Of a DNA stretch of 64,000 bases, positions 40,329 through 51,794 are shown piece after piece. Numbering within the stretch: the first letter of the stretch is position 1; each line of letters opens with the position of its first letter. Where the stretch lies: assembly GCF_003171515.1 (NCBI RefSeq), contig NC_089395.1, positions 1,116,001 through 1,180,000 on the forward strand, read 5' to 3'. The stretch is from Pyrenophora tritici-repentis (lineage: Eukaryota > Ascomycota > Dothideomycetes > Pleosporales > Pleosporaceae). A program made the position numbers and the translations under genes. The notes below the pieces were generated by a model. The model did no database searches, was not told the DNA's origin, and saw nothing but the letters and a program-made list of their open reading frames with translations.

Positions 40329-41788
40329 CTACCGCTGTACCTGTTTCTCCAGATCCTCGGGTGGTGTTGTAACCGTCGACATCTCAGCTGTGGGCTGTGG
40401 TGGCCTATATGCGACATACTGCTGTGGGGCTTCTGGTGTCTCTCTGATGGCCGGCATAACGCTTGTGCCGTCCAGCTCCGACGCCCCTTCGTACTGGTTG
40501 AAGGTGGTCTGGTTATGCGCTGGCGAATACTGAGGCGGTACGCTGCCCCAAGTGTTGCGGTCCGGGTGGCCAGTTCCATTTCCTCCGCCGATACCAACTG
40601 CATCTGGTCCGTACGGTGTACCTTGTCCTGGTTGGAAGCCGTTTCCGGATGCAAGTTCTGCGTGGCCTTTGACTGTGGAAATGGGCCGTCCAGCACCTAC
40701 GGGATTACCATCAATTTCGGCAGTTCCAGGCGCCGAGTTACGGAATGTCTCCTTTTTGCTGAGTTTGCCTGCTGCGCCGCCGATCAAGCCTCCATTATCG
40801 CCATCAGCGTCGGCTACATCGTTGTAGGGATTGGCCTTTTGTTGATGGCGCTTGCGCAGCATCCAGAAGATGATGCCCAACAAGGCGAGCGCAAGGGGAA
40901 TGCCCACTGCGCAGCCAATGATGACACCGAGGTTCGAATTTGATTCACTTGAGCTGGCGTTGGATCCAGCAGCGGTAGCAGTCGACGTTGGCGTAACATA
41001 GAAAGTAATTGGGACAGTGACTACTCCGGCCGAGCCTGAAGAGACACTGGCAGAGACGGACACGAATGGTGTGGCCGTTGTCGAAACCGAGTTTTCCTTG
41101 GCAGAACCGGCAGAGGAAGGGGGGTTTGCGGCAGCAGAAGAGGGTTTATTCGACGATGCTGGTGCCGATGTCCGTGGTGCTGAGCTTCCACCACCTGAGC
41201 CTGATGCTAGGCCAGTAATGTCGGCTAGGTCCGGCGCATTCATTGCAATCTGGCCACCAATGGTCGCATATGCCGAGCCGTCTTTGAGCGCGAAGAAGGG
41301 TCGTGGTGAGGGCGATTCCTGGCAGCAGTTTACGTGTTGAGCGTCTGCGTTGCAGCACCATTGGTCGTCATGATTTGAGCACTGTGTTATCGACTCTCCG
41401 CCGCCAGCTTTCATATCTGCTATCGTTTAGCAATGCTTGGATTGATAGAGCGACATTCTTACCATAGGTACACATGTTGGAGGCACAGCCATCACCCTTC
41501 CAATTCTTGTCGGTGCAACTATATCTACCAAAGAGGTTGTCGGCAGGATAGTGACATAGGCCGTTGTCGAGACATTCCCACTTGTCTGGACAGCAAGCCG
41601 TAGCACCTTTTCCTGACGAGCAGGGCTTCTCTGTATCTGGAGCCTTTTCGCCATTGGGATAGTCTGTCGTCGATCAGTTGAGGCTCATTCGCGAAGATAA
41701 GACATAACATACAGCATTGCTGAGCAGCAGCCTGTGTCGCAAGAGCAGCCAGGGCAGCGGCGCGCACCCACACGAATGTAGTGGGCAT
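40329..41788 (-). CDS. Cys-rich single-pass membrane protein (454 aa, 3 exons)
   Basis: Exons 41788-41713, 41663-41463 and 41416-40329 have introns of 49 and 46 nt with donors GTATGT and GTAAGA. The first exon is a signal peptide (MPTTFVWVRAAALAALATQA). The ectodomain has many cysteines, including paired CC (ATACCPDKWECLDNGLC, QWCCNADAQHVNCC), then a Ser/Thr/Ala-rich, probably O-glycosylated stalk. One transmembrane helix lies at about 254-278 (NLGVIIGCAVGIPLALALLG), followed by a basic stop-transfer LRKRH. The cytoplasmic tail of about 170 residues is Gly/Pro/Asn-rich. This resembles fungal cell-surface sensor-like proteins in layout, but I cannot assign a named family. Confidence 0.85.
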
Positions 41789-43682
41789 CCTGTCCTGTGT
41801 TGAGGGTCCCTTGCTCAAAAGAACAGCAAACACATCAATGGATACTAGCTCAGAGTCGCAATTCGTGGGGAAGCGGTTATTAACCGCGCTGAGTTGATCC
41901 GAAGTGAGAGCGAATGGTGGTGGAAAGTAATTGTAAATCCCCAAGCATGAGAGACCAGGTGACAGTGATAGTAGCAAAGATGGAGACGCGATGAGAGACG
42001 GGAGAGAGCGCACTGCAAGATGATCACACACGAGTTTGCGCGACGGCGATTGCCCTGACTCTCATGGATATACAGGCAAATGGCGGCCAAGGCGAGCAAA
42101 CGTTGAGCTACCGCACCAATGAAAAATGCACTTTGTCTCGGTTGCATTACCGTCCGCCCATTTTAGCGACCGAACGGCTGGCAGTCACGGTGAGGTCATC
42201 GGATATACTGTCCCCTTGCACTTGCCACAACCGGAAATGTGGGTCCGCGTATCCTTCTGAAGTTGCCATCAAACGTCGTACCAACCAAGCCGATCCATTG
42301 CTCCAAGTTCCCCTTGAAACGAGCGCGCTGCTTTGCAATGCGGTCGAGAATGCAAACAGACCACTTTGACACTGCTACTGGAACCTGAGTTTCAATGCAA
42401 TCTCACACACACCGACGACTGACCAAGTGAGTAGACAAGCATATCGCAATACGAGCGATCGGCACCTCCAGAAAAGCAGAAAGCATCATGCCTGGAGCGC
42501 AAAACCGGCTTTCTCGGCGCAGCCCGCTGCGACTGGCAGGCGTAGTTGTGAACCATGGCATTATCCGTCTCTTATATTATTCTCTGGCGTACAAGTCGCA
42601 CGGGATGGCACCGCCCGCCCTGTCTTGCTCCAAAGCAACTCCAGTTGCGTCGTTGGGACCGGTAGCTGACACCTCCTGTCCTTACTCAGCTCCGCGGCGC
42701 CATTACTTTTTTCCCCCTCATTTCACCTGCCAGCGAAGGAAGCGACCAGGGGCACGTCCCGTTGATCGCCAGCAGCAGTGACCGCTTCGCTCCGTATCGC
42801 GGCGCAATTGGGGAGAATACGAATGACGTTGTTGGTGGCACGGAGCGGGCGACTGAAGAGAAGTTTCTATTTCCAGCCCCGCACCGCCGAAGCTACTAAT
42901 TACCGACTTAGGTACTCAGCCTCGTGCACTGTTGCCTCTGTCGTGGGACGGCGTCTTGCCCTGCGTCAGGACTTTTCACATTTATGCACTTTTTGATTTA
43001 CCATGCTAACTGTTTTTGTTTCTTCTTATTCGCCTCGCATACGCTACATGCGGTGCTCGTCTTCGCCTCGGTAATCTTCCGACGCTCCACACTAGCTGAT
43101 CTACCGGACATGACTTACCCCGAGTTGTCATCTTGGAAGTGACGTGATACATATATTGTAGACTGCGAATCAATTCCACCTGATCCCAGAATTTCGCGAC
43201 TCTTTTCCGGCAACGGTCAACATTTGAACAGCAGCCTCACGCACGTGTTACCAGCATGTCACCGCGTCCAAGCACACCGAAGCTTTGCCAACAGCTAAGC
43301 TACACGCAGATAGTCGGCATCTTTCCATCTAAGTTATCGGCCCTTTAGCGTCTTACATTCTACTATGATTAGATCCCAGTCGTTGGGATCTACATCTACA
43401 CTGAGTGACTGCGAAGTCTAGCCGAGTATCCGGCCATATCGCCTCTAAATTCCTATCTAGATTGCACGCTATGCCAAGGTGGCCAGATACACCATCTCCC
43501 ACCGTATTCACTTGGCAACGATATGTTATACTATAGCTGTCGCTTGGAGACGTAATCTACAACGTACACATACAATTTCGGAACAGCTGTGCTTTGTTTG
43601 CTCAGGGATAGCATCTATCATTCTAGAAAGAGCAAGCCGACTAACATCTAGGAAATACTTGACTCAAATCATCCTCACGAAC
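41789..43682. other. Intergenic region of 1.9 kb
   Basis: Upstream region of the membrane protein gene and 3' flank of the AAA gene. Short open frames only, none convincing, no repeats seen. Confidence 0.5.
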
Positions 43683-45389
43683 CTAACACATCCTTGCTCT
43701 CCTCCTCCTTGCCCTCGCTATCGCTTGCGCAAATTCCGCATTGGAATTACCGCCCTTGACACTTGTCTTCTCACCTGGCCAGTTTTCCTCCTTGGTGTTG
43801 TCCATCTCCGCATGCAAGATACGAATCTGGTGCCTGATCACCTTGAGCAGTACATTGTCCTTGAGGTGTGCCGGAATTTCCACGGTCGGCAGCACCATGT
43901 TGTTGAGCGCTGCTTCCTCGTCTGCTTCGACAGCCTCATCAGTCTTCTTCTTTGTCTCTGAGGATGAAGTGGTCGGGGGGAGGGACTTGTGGCACGTAGC
44001 GCATTTCGCGGTGCATGTGCAAAGCTCTTCCTCCTTCTCTTCTTCTTTCTTCTCTTCTGGTTTCTCTTCTTCGTTGTCCTTCTCTTTATCCTCGTCTGCA
44101 GCTTGTTCGGCATTCACATCCTCGTCCTCGCCCGTAGCCCCCCTCACCAACCCCAAAAGCGCCATAACAAACAACTCCTTCAGATAGGCGAAACTGAATC
44201 CCTCAGTCATCTCTGCCACAACATCCACAACATCCTCGGGAAATTCGACCTCTCTCCCTACCAGTTTGCTTCTCCAATACTTGGCATACGCCTTCCTCTC
44301 CTCCAACTCCGGAATCTTGAAATGATACTTCCTATCGAACCGGCTTGGCCTCTTGGCAATCGCAGGATCCAACCTGTTCAGGTGATTTGTGGAGCCAATC
44401 ATCAAGATACCGTCGTTGGACTCCAAGCCATCAACCTCGTTGAGAAAGTACGACCGGGTCTCATCCTTGACCAGGGAATCCAGATCCTCGAATATGAGCA
44501 GACACGGTGCTTGGCTGCGTGCCAATTTGAAGATTTCGGAAATGGCATATTGCTCCGTATTACACTGTGTGCTCAGACTCTTGATGTATAAACTGGGAAT
44601 GGCGTCTTCCCTCGCATATAGCGCGTTCATCAGCGCTTTGATACTGACCGTTTTGCCGTTACCAGGCACCCCGTGTAGGATGATGCCACGTTTCCAGGGC
44701 ACACCGTACGAGGCATACAACTCCCTGTTGTCGAAGAAGCCCATCACGTCTTCGATGAGAGACTGCTTGGTGGTGGGGTTGAGAATGACATCGGCCCAGG
44801 AAGATCCCGACACCGCTTTCCAAAGTTCTTTACTCTTGTCCCAACATCCGTCGTCGAAAACGAAAATCTCGGAGTGTAGCTGCGACGTCCATTTCCCGGC
44901 TGCCAGGATCAAAGCATCGGTCTCGGGACAGTGGCCGTTTGCAACACTGCCAGAGCTGCGCGGGTACAGGATGTAAAACACTTTATCCATTGACTTGAGC
45001 ATATCGGCCCAGGTCACGTAGTAAACAATAAACTCGTGATCCTGCCAGATATACTGAAATCGCGCAAACCGATAATGATCAATCAAGTCTCCAGGATGCA
45101 TCTTCTTCTCCACGCCCTCACCAACAGGAACCCACTTCCTCGTCGCCTTGAACTTTTCATCCTCGGCATCCAGCGCCAGCGTCGCCTTATCCGCAGCTGC
45201 AAATTCGAACAAAGAGCATTTTGCCTCGTCGACTTCCGTGATGTGGAAGTCGGGGTAGGTGCTGCGGAGTGAGGTGAGGACCTTGTTGCGGGTTTCTACG
45301 CGGTCGCCGCTGCAGTGTTCGTCGAACGTTTGATCGACGTAATTTCTTTTGCTGGTCGTGGAGGAGAGGAGGGTGCGTGCTGCCGGCAT
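43683..45389 (-). CDS. AAA-type ATPase (568 aa, single exon)
   Basis: The start is the ATG at 45389 (MPAARTLLSS); the longer open frame upstream has no ATG nearer than 45482 and reads as leader. Walker A is GVPGNGKT (about 240-247), Walker B is LLIFEDLD (about 298-304), then sensor 1 in GSTNHLNRLDPAIAKRPSRF with the arginine-finger region. The domain is of the type seen in fungal Bcs1-related and other membrane-linked AAA proteins, but I see no transmembrane segment. An N-terminal region of about 190 residues is family-specific. After the small AAA subdomain comes a Glu/Lys-rich acidic insert with a cysteine cluster (CTCTAKCATCH). The partner and substrate are unknown. Confidence 0.85.
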   Translation of the reverse strand: MPAARTLLSSTTSKRNYVDQTFDEHCSGDRVETRNKVLTSLRSTYPDFHITEVDEAKCSLFEFAAADKATLALDAEDEKFKATRKWVPVGEGVEKKMHPGDLIDHYRFARFQYIWQDHEFIVYYVTWADMLKSMDKVFYILYPRSSGSVANGHCPETDALILAAGKWTSQLHSEIFVFDDGCWDKSKELWKAVSGSSWADVILNPTTKQSLIEDVMGFFDNRELYASYGVPWKRGIILHGVPGNGKTVSIKALMNALYAREDAIPSLYIKSLSTQCNTEQYAISEIFKLARSQAPCLLIFEDLDSLVKDETRSYFLNEVDGLESNDGILMIGSTNHLNRLDPAIAKRPSRFDRKYHFKIPELEERKAYAKYWRSKLVGREVEFPEDVVDVVAEMTEGFSFAYLKELFVMALLGLVRGATGEDEDVNAEQAADEDKEKDNEEEKPEEKKEEEKEEELCTCTAKCATCHKSLPPTTSSSETKKKTDEAVEADEEAALNNMVLPTVEIPAHLKDNVLLKVIRHQIRILHAEMDNTKEENWPGEKTSVKGGNSNAEFAQAIARARRRRARMC

Positions 45390-45532
45390 TTTGGGTGGAT
45401 GCAGATGGGTGAATGAGGTGGAGGATATGACTATCAGACACGAAGGATGAACAACCCTTTCTTCAACGAAGGTAGGATGCAAGATATTGAAATCTCTGCC
45501 AACACAAAACTCAAAATGACAGGAAACACACC

Positions 45533-45540
45533 CTTATATA
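45533..45540 (-). promoter_or_regulatory. TATA-like element upstream of the AAA ATPase
   Basis: TATATAAG on the minus strand about 145 nt before the ATG at 45389. Inferred from sequence and distance. Confidence 0.4.
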
Positions 45541-46532
45541 CCCCCTCATACTCCTCACATCATCATCGCCTTCACCACTTTTCCACAGCCGCAACCCAAC
45601 ATATCCGCATCCAGCATCCCTCCAGGCAGCAACCCCATCACCATGCATACACCCTCTCACATCCTACCAATCACCCCCGCCTCGCTAATGCACTCTCCAG
45701 CTTCTCGCGTAAGCCATACCACCAACGAACCTACCCATCACCGCCTATCTTGTGAGAGAACCAGGCAGTAGAGGCAAAGCCTTGACACAGGCCGCACACA
45801 ACGCCTTACTCTATGCGAGTGCGACTGGCTGGCCGTGTGCGGCCTCTTCTCTACTACTATCGGCGACCAGCTATACAAAGGACGGTCAAGGGTGGACTAG
45901 TTCGCTGAATGGGCTGGCTGCCTGGCTAGCGGTGGCGAATACACAGAGATCGAAAGATGGTTGGAGCGGTGTTTGGTTCGGAGTGAAGTGGCAGAGGATG
46001 TGATGGTGTGCGTTGCGTTGAGTCTTACATACATGTGGGGACCAGTTTTTATTCCCCGCGTTGGTGGGAGTGGCGGGCTAGGCACCCAGCTTTGTAGCGG
46101 GGGATGTGCAAGGCATCTGCAGTTTATGCGATCAGCCTATGCAAGTGAAGGAAAGAGTAGAAAGATAAGATCTGCGGTGAGTAAAACATGGGATACGCAG
46201 GTATCTTGGCCGCGTATACGACACCAAGGCAAATGTATACGCATGCGTCAGCCTCACTATTTTTGTGCTTCCAAATTCACTGCATTTCTCAAGACTCAAG
46301 TAGAAAGATTCACCACATTTGCTCAAACATCAGATAGACAGATTCATTTCATTTGTAAATGCCTATCAAATCTGGGGGCATCGTCGTAATCTAGCTTTCC
46401 AGCTGAACACGCCCCTGCGACGCCAGCCAATCTTTCAGGCTAGCAAATCGCCCCTGCTATCTTCCCTAAATCGTGATATCATGTCGAAGTTGTAATAAGT
46501 CGAGTCGTTTCTGTACAAGAAGAGACCACTGC
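45541..46532. other. Intergenic region
   Basis: A plus-strand C/A-rich stretch (about 45545-45700) gives His/Pro-rich open frames that look like composition artefacts. No gene recognised. Confidence 0.5.
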
Positions 46533-47049
46533 TTAGTGGGCTTGACGTCCGCCCTGGGACTCGTTGGTGATGCCGATGCGTTCAGAGTTCTGTGGAGATG
46601 CATGTTAGCAGCTGCGGTAAAGCATGAGGTATGATGGCAGTGGATGGGGAAAGCTAGGGTTGCAGTGTGTACGAACCTCGCTCGACTGGACAGATCCCTC
46701 CTTGAGGATCTTCTTGACAACGTCGTCCTCGTTGCTGGTGCCGAACTCGTTCTCCATTTGGCTCTTGCTCGCGGTGTTGAGGATACCCTGCTTGCCGTGC
46801 CTGCAATAGAAGATAATCGTTAGTTGTCATGTTCTTGTTGTTTTGCCAAACACCTCAGGCTGGCGTCATAGGAACAACCACTTACTCAGGCACCAGAATC
46901 TTCCATCCAGCGACAACCTCAGTCATGGGAATGCTGCTGTCCTCCCTCCACTTCTTGAGCATCTCCTCGCTCTCGATGAAGACGGTGAATTGGTCGCCTG
47001 AGCTACCCTTGTAGAAGACCTGGGTCTGAGCTACGTTTCCACGGGCCAT
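46533..47049 (-). CDS. Rtc3-like protein with SBDS N-terminal fold (114 aa, 3 exons)
   Basis: Exons 47049-46886, 46800-46677 and 46589-46533, with donors GTAAGT and GTTCGT. The protein begins MARGNVAQTQVFYKGSSGDQ and carries the small SBDS-like domain: FYKG start, FTVFIESEEMLKKWRED, VVAGWKILVPEHGKQG, then FGTSNEDDVVKKILKEG. Length and order match the stand-alone fungal relatives of the ribosome-maturation protein SBDS, such as yeast Rtc3 (YHR087W), which are linked to RNA metabolism and stress. The C-terminal tail is short and polar. Confidence 0.88.
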
Positions 47050-47870
47050 TGTTGCGGATTGGTGTATTGTTTCGTTTGTTAAGCAAAAAGGTTGTAGTGT
47101 TTGGTGTTGATGGAGCTGAATCTCGTGTTTGGAGCGTGAGAGACTGGTAAAGGGTTTGGTGATGATGTGTCGATAGAGGGGAAGCTTTGGAGGGGCTATT
47201 TAGCTTTCCACGACAGCTCGTGAGCTTTGACCGGACCTACGTCATAGCCAAGCTCGGACTAGGAGCAAGGTAAAGCACACACACGCAGAAGGTTCGCAAG
47301 CCCTCCCTCTTACTGTGCCTGATCGGACTGCACGGAGGCTCATGCTGAAACATTAATCTCTAGCTCCATGAGCGCCTGTCTTGACTATCGTGTTCACTTT
47401 GCTGTTTTGCTTGAACAAGTGCGGGAGCAACAACAACAACACTCATGTTGCAAGCCGAGGCCCTGTGATCACAGATCCTACAATTCCAGAATAATGCCAC
47501 GTTGCATGGCATATTGCCGCTCTAACCATGATTTGATTGCTACTATCCAAATATACGTGTCTTTTGCAATGTGCCCCTCCATCATGCGATCGCGTGCCCA
47601 ACCCCAGCCGATGACGTCATATGGATTGCAAGCCCCAACCCCCAAACGAGGCTGCGGGTGTGCCTTGCATTAATGCTGATCCGCCATGATGTTGTGCATC
47701 GCCACCGTCGTTTCGGTCGTAGTATTCATGTCTCATACTTGCTATTACCACAAGGATAGCTTCGTGACGTCGTGATAACCTTCATAACATGGAACCTTCC
47801 TTTGCATCCATCTAACAACCATCCAGAAGTACCGTGAACGAAGACAGCAATTGACGTCAGTCGATGGCGT
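47050..47870. other. Intergenic: promoter of the Rtc3-like gene, 3' flank of the RhoGEF gene
   Basis: No gene recognised; short open frames only. Confidence 0.45.
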
Positions 47871-50800
47871 TCATCTAAAGAAATTAAAAATCCGGCTTTT
47901 GCTCTTAAAGAACTTTTTCGAGGGTGTAATTGGTGTCATCTCAGGCCTCGGCTCGCGGTCCTTCTTTTCTTCCCGCTTCACCCTCCTGTTCTCCGCACTC
48001 CTTCTTACACCCACACAGGGAGTTGGCGCGTGCAAAGCAGATGCTGTTGATCCATGGGAGATACTCCTCTTTGCTACTCGATTACTCGACTCAGATCGTG
48101 GGAGGTTGATGATATGTGTAGAAAGACGACGAGTCTTCTTCGGCTTGGGTGCAGGTTTATCGTTTGAATGTTCTGAACCTATCGCACGGTTGGCGAGACG
48201 TCGGCGTCTGCTTGAGGGTCTTGGGTCCTCTACCTCGAAGTCGGTTGGCAAAAATGCGGCTGGTGCGGTGTGAAAGTCCACGACTGCTGGTGCTGGCCTT
48301 CGGTCGGTCGCCGATTGAGCTCGTAGGTTTCTCTGAGACACCTTGTGAACGCGGCTACCAGAAGAATCTTCTGATCGTGAGTGACTCGTGTTCGAAAGGC
48401 TAGGGGACCGACGAGAAAAGTTGCTGGCGATGCTTGCCATGCTCAGCTTCCGCATCACTGAATTTGCCGAGGCTCTGATTTGATTCTCCATTCTGCGGTT
48501 TGACATGCCGGGAAATGGCAGGAGGTCCTTTGTCCATACGTCTTCCAACTGACTCTCAAGGCGAATGCGCTCTGCGCGCCGAGGAGCCAGCGTAGGGACG
48601 TGATTCGTGGAGAGATGCGATTGCGATCGGGTAATCATGCTGGGGGAGAATGTGGGAGGCACATCTGGCAACTTCTGTGACTGTGTGTTTTTGATAATCA
48701 CCTGGCTCATGTTCGATTTCGAACCCAGCGTCGCCGCTCGATGAACTGACATGCGTCGCACTAGACTGTTCGCGTGGCCAAAGACAGGACCAAGAGACTT
48801 GAGATCTAGAGATATCGATGTATACATGTCCTGCATGGTAGGTTGGCCTTCGACGAAGTCGTGTGTTTCATAAACAATACGTTCGCGTAGTTGTGTCTTC
48901 CACACCTCCTCTTCCTGCGAGCTGCAGGCACTGAAGATGAGTTCATGTAACCGATGCCCATGTTCAAAGACGAATTTCCACGTGTGCGGTGCAGTGTGGC
49001 ACTGGATACCCCGGCCATTGTTAGACTCTTCGATGCTAGCATTGGCGAGCCCAATCGAGGCGACTACGGTGTAAGGCGAATGAAACCGGCTAGCCGTTGC
49101 AAGTACAAGACAAGATTTGTACAGAACGCACACCAAGTACGAACCCTTAATGCGATCAGGTGTCTGGTATGCCACGTGGAGTGCACCGCATAAAAGCACA
49201 TGCCCAAGCAGTCGAAAGACGAGAGCTTTCGATATCTTCTGTTCTTGAAATGCTAGTCGATCTTGTAGCTGCCATGTAATCTCAATCAATCGTCGTGTTT
49301 GGGGATCGTCTTTTGCTTTGTTGACCTCTCGAATAGTCTCTTGCAGGCGAAAAAGGGCCTTCTCAAGCTCAGCGTGCGCTTCCGGATCATCGTAGACGGG
49401 GGTGTGACGGCAAAGATCATCAAAAAGTAGGGGGTACTTGCAGACCCTCTGGATGGGTTTGATCAAGAGGTCGGGAAAGCTGAGTGCTTTCCTGCTACCC
49501 GCCTCGCGATTATTCTCTGAAGCTACTACCTTTTGTAAAGCTTCTACACCTCGCTCGTACTCTTGCCAGCCATGCAGCCCCTTGCACATTGTAGTCAAAT
49601 CCTGTGACATTGTTGTCCAATGGGCACCATATTCTTCATAAGTGAAGAAACGCTTCATGTGCTTGTTGAATATCTTGGCAATGTCTCCGGCCGTCTCGGT
49701 ATCGGTCACCAAGCCGTTTGGTCTGCGATCTGGCGATCGCCCAATCTCCAGAGAATGTCTAAGCCTTCTCGCGGCTCTGTGTTCGGCAAAGCGTCCGGGT
49801 ACGATATCGGCACTGTGGAAGCGGATGTGCTTGGCTTTTGTCACTGGGTAACTCTCTTGATCTGCGCTCTTGGTAAAATCGGCCTGAGGTACAGCTTCGT
49901 GAAGATCCGCAAGCAGGTCTTCGTGGAGTTGTAGAATCTGTGAGATGTTTTGCTGTATGGATGACTTTGTGTTTCCTGATAGAGTCGGAAGAGCCGTAAG
50001 GACCATAAAATAGTCGTTGATGAGAACTTTGAGGTCGGCAATGTAGCTCTCTTCTGAGGAAATCAGTTCCTCTACGACCTTGCGGCGCTGTAGTGATCGA
50101 AGCCATGCGTTCTCGTCAAGTACAGGCCCCAACGCACCACAATGGCTCTCGAGTGATCGGCGGACATCCGAATAGTTGCTGCTTCTGTTACATACGCGGG
50201 TCCTGCCATGCAGACCAATTTCTGACCGCGGTGCAATGCTTGCGCTCCCAACCGTCATGGAACCGGTCTTTATCGCGGTTACGTAATCCATCGAAGACGA
50301 CATGGAGTCCGAGGTCCTGCACATGGACACTGACGTCCGTCTGGCTGGAGGAGAGAGAACAGAGATGCCATCAGTAGTATCGAATGACAAACGAGGTACG
50401 TTGTGCAGATCATCCTTCCAGCGCTGGGCATGTCGACGTTTCAAGGTACTCATCCACCGCCGAAACGGCTGCGAAGGAACAGCAACCGCGACAGGCACTA
50501 GCTGATCAACCTCGTGTGATTCACCACTAGTGTTATCAGAAAAGCGAACTATTGGCAGGGGTACATCTATGGCTTCGTAAAGGTTGAAAAACTGGTTCTC
50601 ATCGAAATGGTGTTCATCAACGTCCATGGATTCTCGCAGGCTTTCGCTGTCGTAGGAAGGCGCCGAGGCATGCTGTGGTTTGTGGTAGTCTCGCGCATAT
50701 GGGTAGGACGGTACTGCTGTCCGAGAAAAGGACGGTGGAGGTCGGTCGGGGCCGCAGTTTCGCTTGCGCGGTTCTTCAACGAGGTGCCTGGTGCTAAAGG

Positions 50801-51059
50801 GAAAGCCAGTCTTGTCAGGGACGAGGTCGAGCAGCGACTGAGAAGTGAGGGGCGCCATGTTTTCGGTGCTGCGGGTCCAGTCTCCAGTTCGATTTGCGCC
50901 GAGCGTATACAACGAGCAGGCGGAGCCATTGCGAATCGTGATGTCGCTCAGTGGTGCGAGCAGTGCATCCTTGGGGGGCGAGTAGGCATTGAGGTACGGA
51001 TTGTCGCTGAAGGAACGCTTGAGCGGGCTGTGCGGCCGAAGGGACAATACATATGCCAT
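47871..51059 (-). CDS. RhoGEF with DH and PH domains (1062 aa, single exon)
   Basis: A guanine nucleotide exchange factor that would activate a Rho-family GTPase at the plasma membrane or polarity sites. The DH domain is at about 325-570: it starts RKVVEELISSEESYIADL and contains the conserved LIKPIQRVCKYPLLFDDL helix. A PH-like domain follows (about 600-740). The N-terminal 300 residues are Ser/Pro-rich and probably disordered. The C-terminal third is Ser/Arg-rich, with many SxSxxSR motifs likely to be phosphorylated, and a basic tail (KKFFKSKSRIFNFF). The substrate GTPase cannot be read from sequence alone. It is divergently transcribed from the Nas2 gene. Confidence 0.9.
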   Translation of the reverse strand: MAYVLSLRPHSPLKRSFSDNPYLNAYSPPKDALLAPLSDITIRNGSACSLYTLGANRTGDWTRSTENMAPLTSQSLLDLVPDKTGFPFSTRHLVEEPRKRNCGPDRPPPSFSRTAVPSYPYARDYHKPQHASAPSYDSESLRESMDVDEHHFDENQFFNLYEAIDVPLPIVRFSDNTSGESHEVDQLVPVAVAVPSQPFRRWMSTLKRRHAQRWKDDLHNVPRLSFDTTDGISVLSPPARRTSVSMCRTSDSMSSSMDYVTAIKTGSMTVGSASIAPRSEIGLHGRTRVCNRSSNYSDVRRSLESHCGALGPVLDENAWLRSLQRRKVVEELISSEESYIADLKVLINDYFMVLTALPTLSGNTKSSIQQNISQILQLHEDLLADLHEAVPQADFTKSADQESYPVTKAKHIRFHSADIVPGRFAEHRAARRLRHSLEIGRSPDRRPNGLVTDTETAGDIAKIFNKHMKRFFTYEEYGAHWTTMSQDLTTMCKGLHGWQEYERGVEALQKVVASENNREAGSRKALSFPDLLIKPIQRVCKYPLLFDDLCRHTPVYDDPEAHAELEKALFRLQETIREVNKAKDDPQTRRLIEITWQLQDRLAFQEQKISKALVFRLLGHVLLCGALHVAYQTPDRIKGSYLVCVLYKSCLVLATASRFHSPYTVVASIGLANASIEESNNGRGIQCHTAPHTWKFVFEHGHRLHELIFSACSSQEEEVWKTQLRERIVYETHDFVEGQPTMQDMYTSISLDLKSLGPVFGHANSLVRRMSVHRAATLGSKSNMSQVIIKNTQSQKLPDVPPTFSPSMITRSQSHLSTNHVPTLAPRRAERIRLESQLEDVWTKDLLPFPGMSNRRMENQIRASANSVMRKLSMASIASNFSRRSPSLSNTSHSRSEDSSGSRVHKVSQRNLRAQSATDRRPAPAVVDFHTAPAAFLPTDFEVEDPRPSSRRRRLANRAIGSEHSNDKPAPKPKKTRRLSTHIINLPRSESSNRVAKRSISHGSTASALHAPTPCVGVRRSAENRRVKREEKKDREPRPEMTPITPSKKFFKSKSRIFNFFR

Positions 51060-51794
51060 GTCAATGGCGGTGATGGGCTCGACACAAGGCGAGGACGTGT
51101 ATGACGACTAGAACGGCATGGGATAAATACTACTGCATCCAACGACGATGACTGAAGGAAAGACTTGAAAACAGCAGAGTCGTCAAGGAGCTTGATGAGG
51201 CATGACGGATATGACTACTGGCTACATGTATGAACGAAGAAGAAACACGTCCAGGGAAGGGTCCATGGGCAGTGCGAGCAGGCGGCGATCTCTTGGGCAG
51301 GTAATGGCGGTCTTTGGGGAGAAGGGTCCAGTCGGGGCAATTTGAGGCATAGACTAGAGGGAGCCATGGACACTTTGCACTAAGAAGGCTTGTGGTGAGC
51401 CGTCGTTGAGGCGCGACTAGGGCATGGTGGCCGCGTTGTTTTGATATATAGTTTGGTAGGCGCGAAGTCACCATGACGGTAGCAGGAGCATCTAAAGGCA
51501 GGGGCGACTCGGACAGGGCCATGTTTGATGGTGATGACTGCATGTAGCGAGTCATCGGGCCATTCTGACCATGGGTTTGGTGTTTCAAGCTCCGCGCTCT
51601 GACTGGCATGAGGTCCTAGACATGACCCTATGGAAATGGATGGCGTGAGTGAAGGATAGCCAAACTGGACTGGCGGGTTTTGCCCCGCACCAGTGTCTGG
51701 AAGGCGCGTCTGGTCGCGCAGCTCAAGCTTTCCTACCCCACATTCAATCCGAGCTCCAGCAGCAGCCAGCGACAAGTGATAGACATTTTTCGCC
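51060..51794. promoter_or_regulatory. Shared promoter region of the divergent RhoGEF and Nas2 genes
   Basis: A 735-bp gap between two start codons on opposite strands, so both promoters must lie here. No clear TATA box was seen. Short open frames within it are not convincing. Confidence 0.5.

Noticed and set aside
43741..44187. Ser-rich open frame on the plus strand
   Set aside because: It is the antisense shadow of the Glu/Lys-rich part of the AAA ATPase.
45447..45755. His/Pro-rich small protein on the plus strand
   Set aside because: Arises from a C/A-rich promoter stretch and overlaps the upstream region of the AAA gene.
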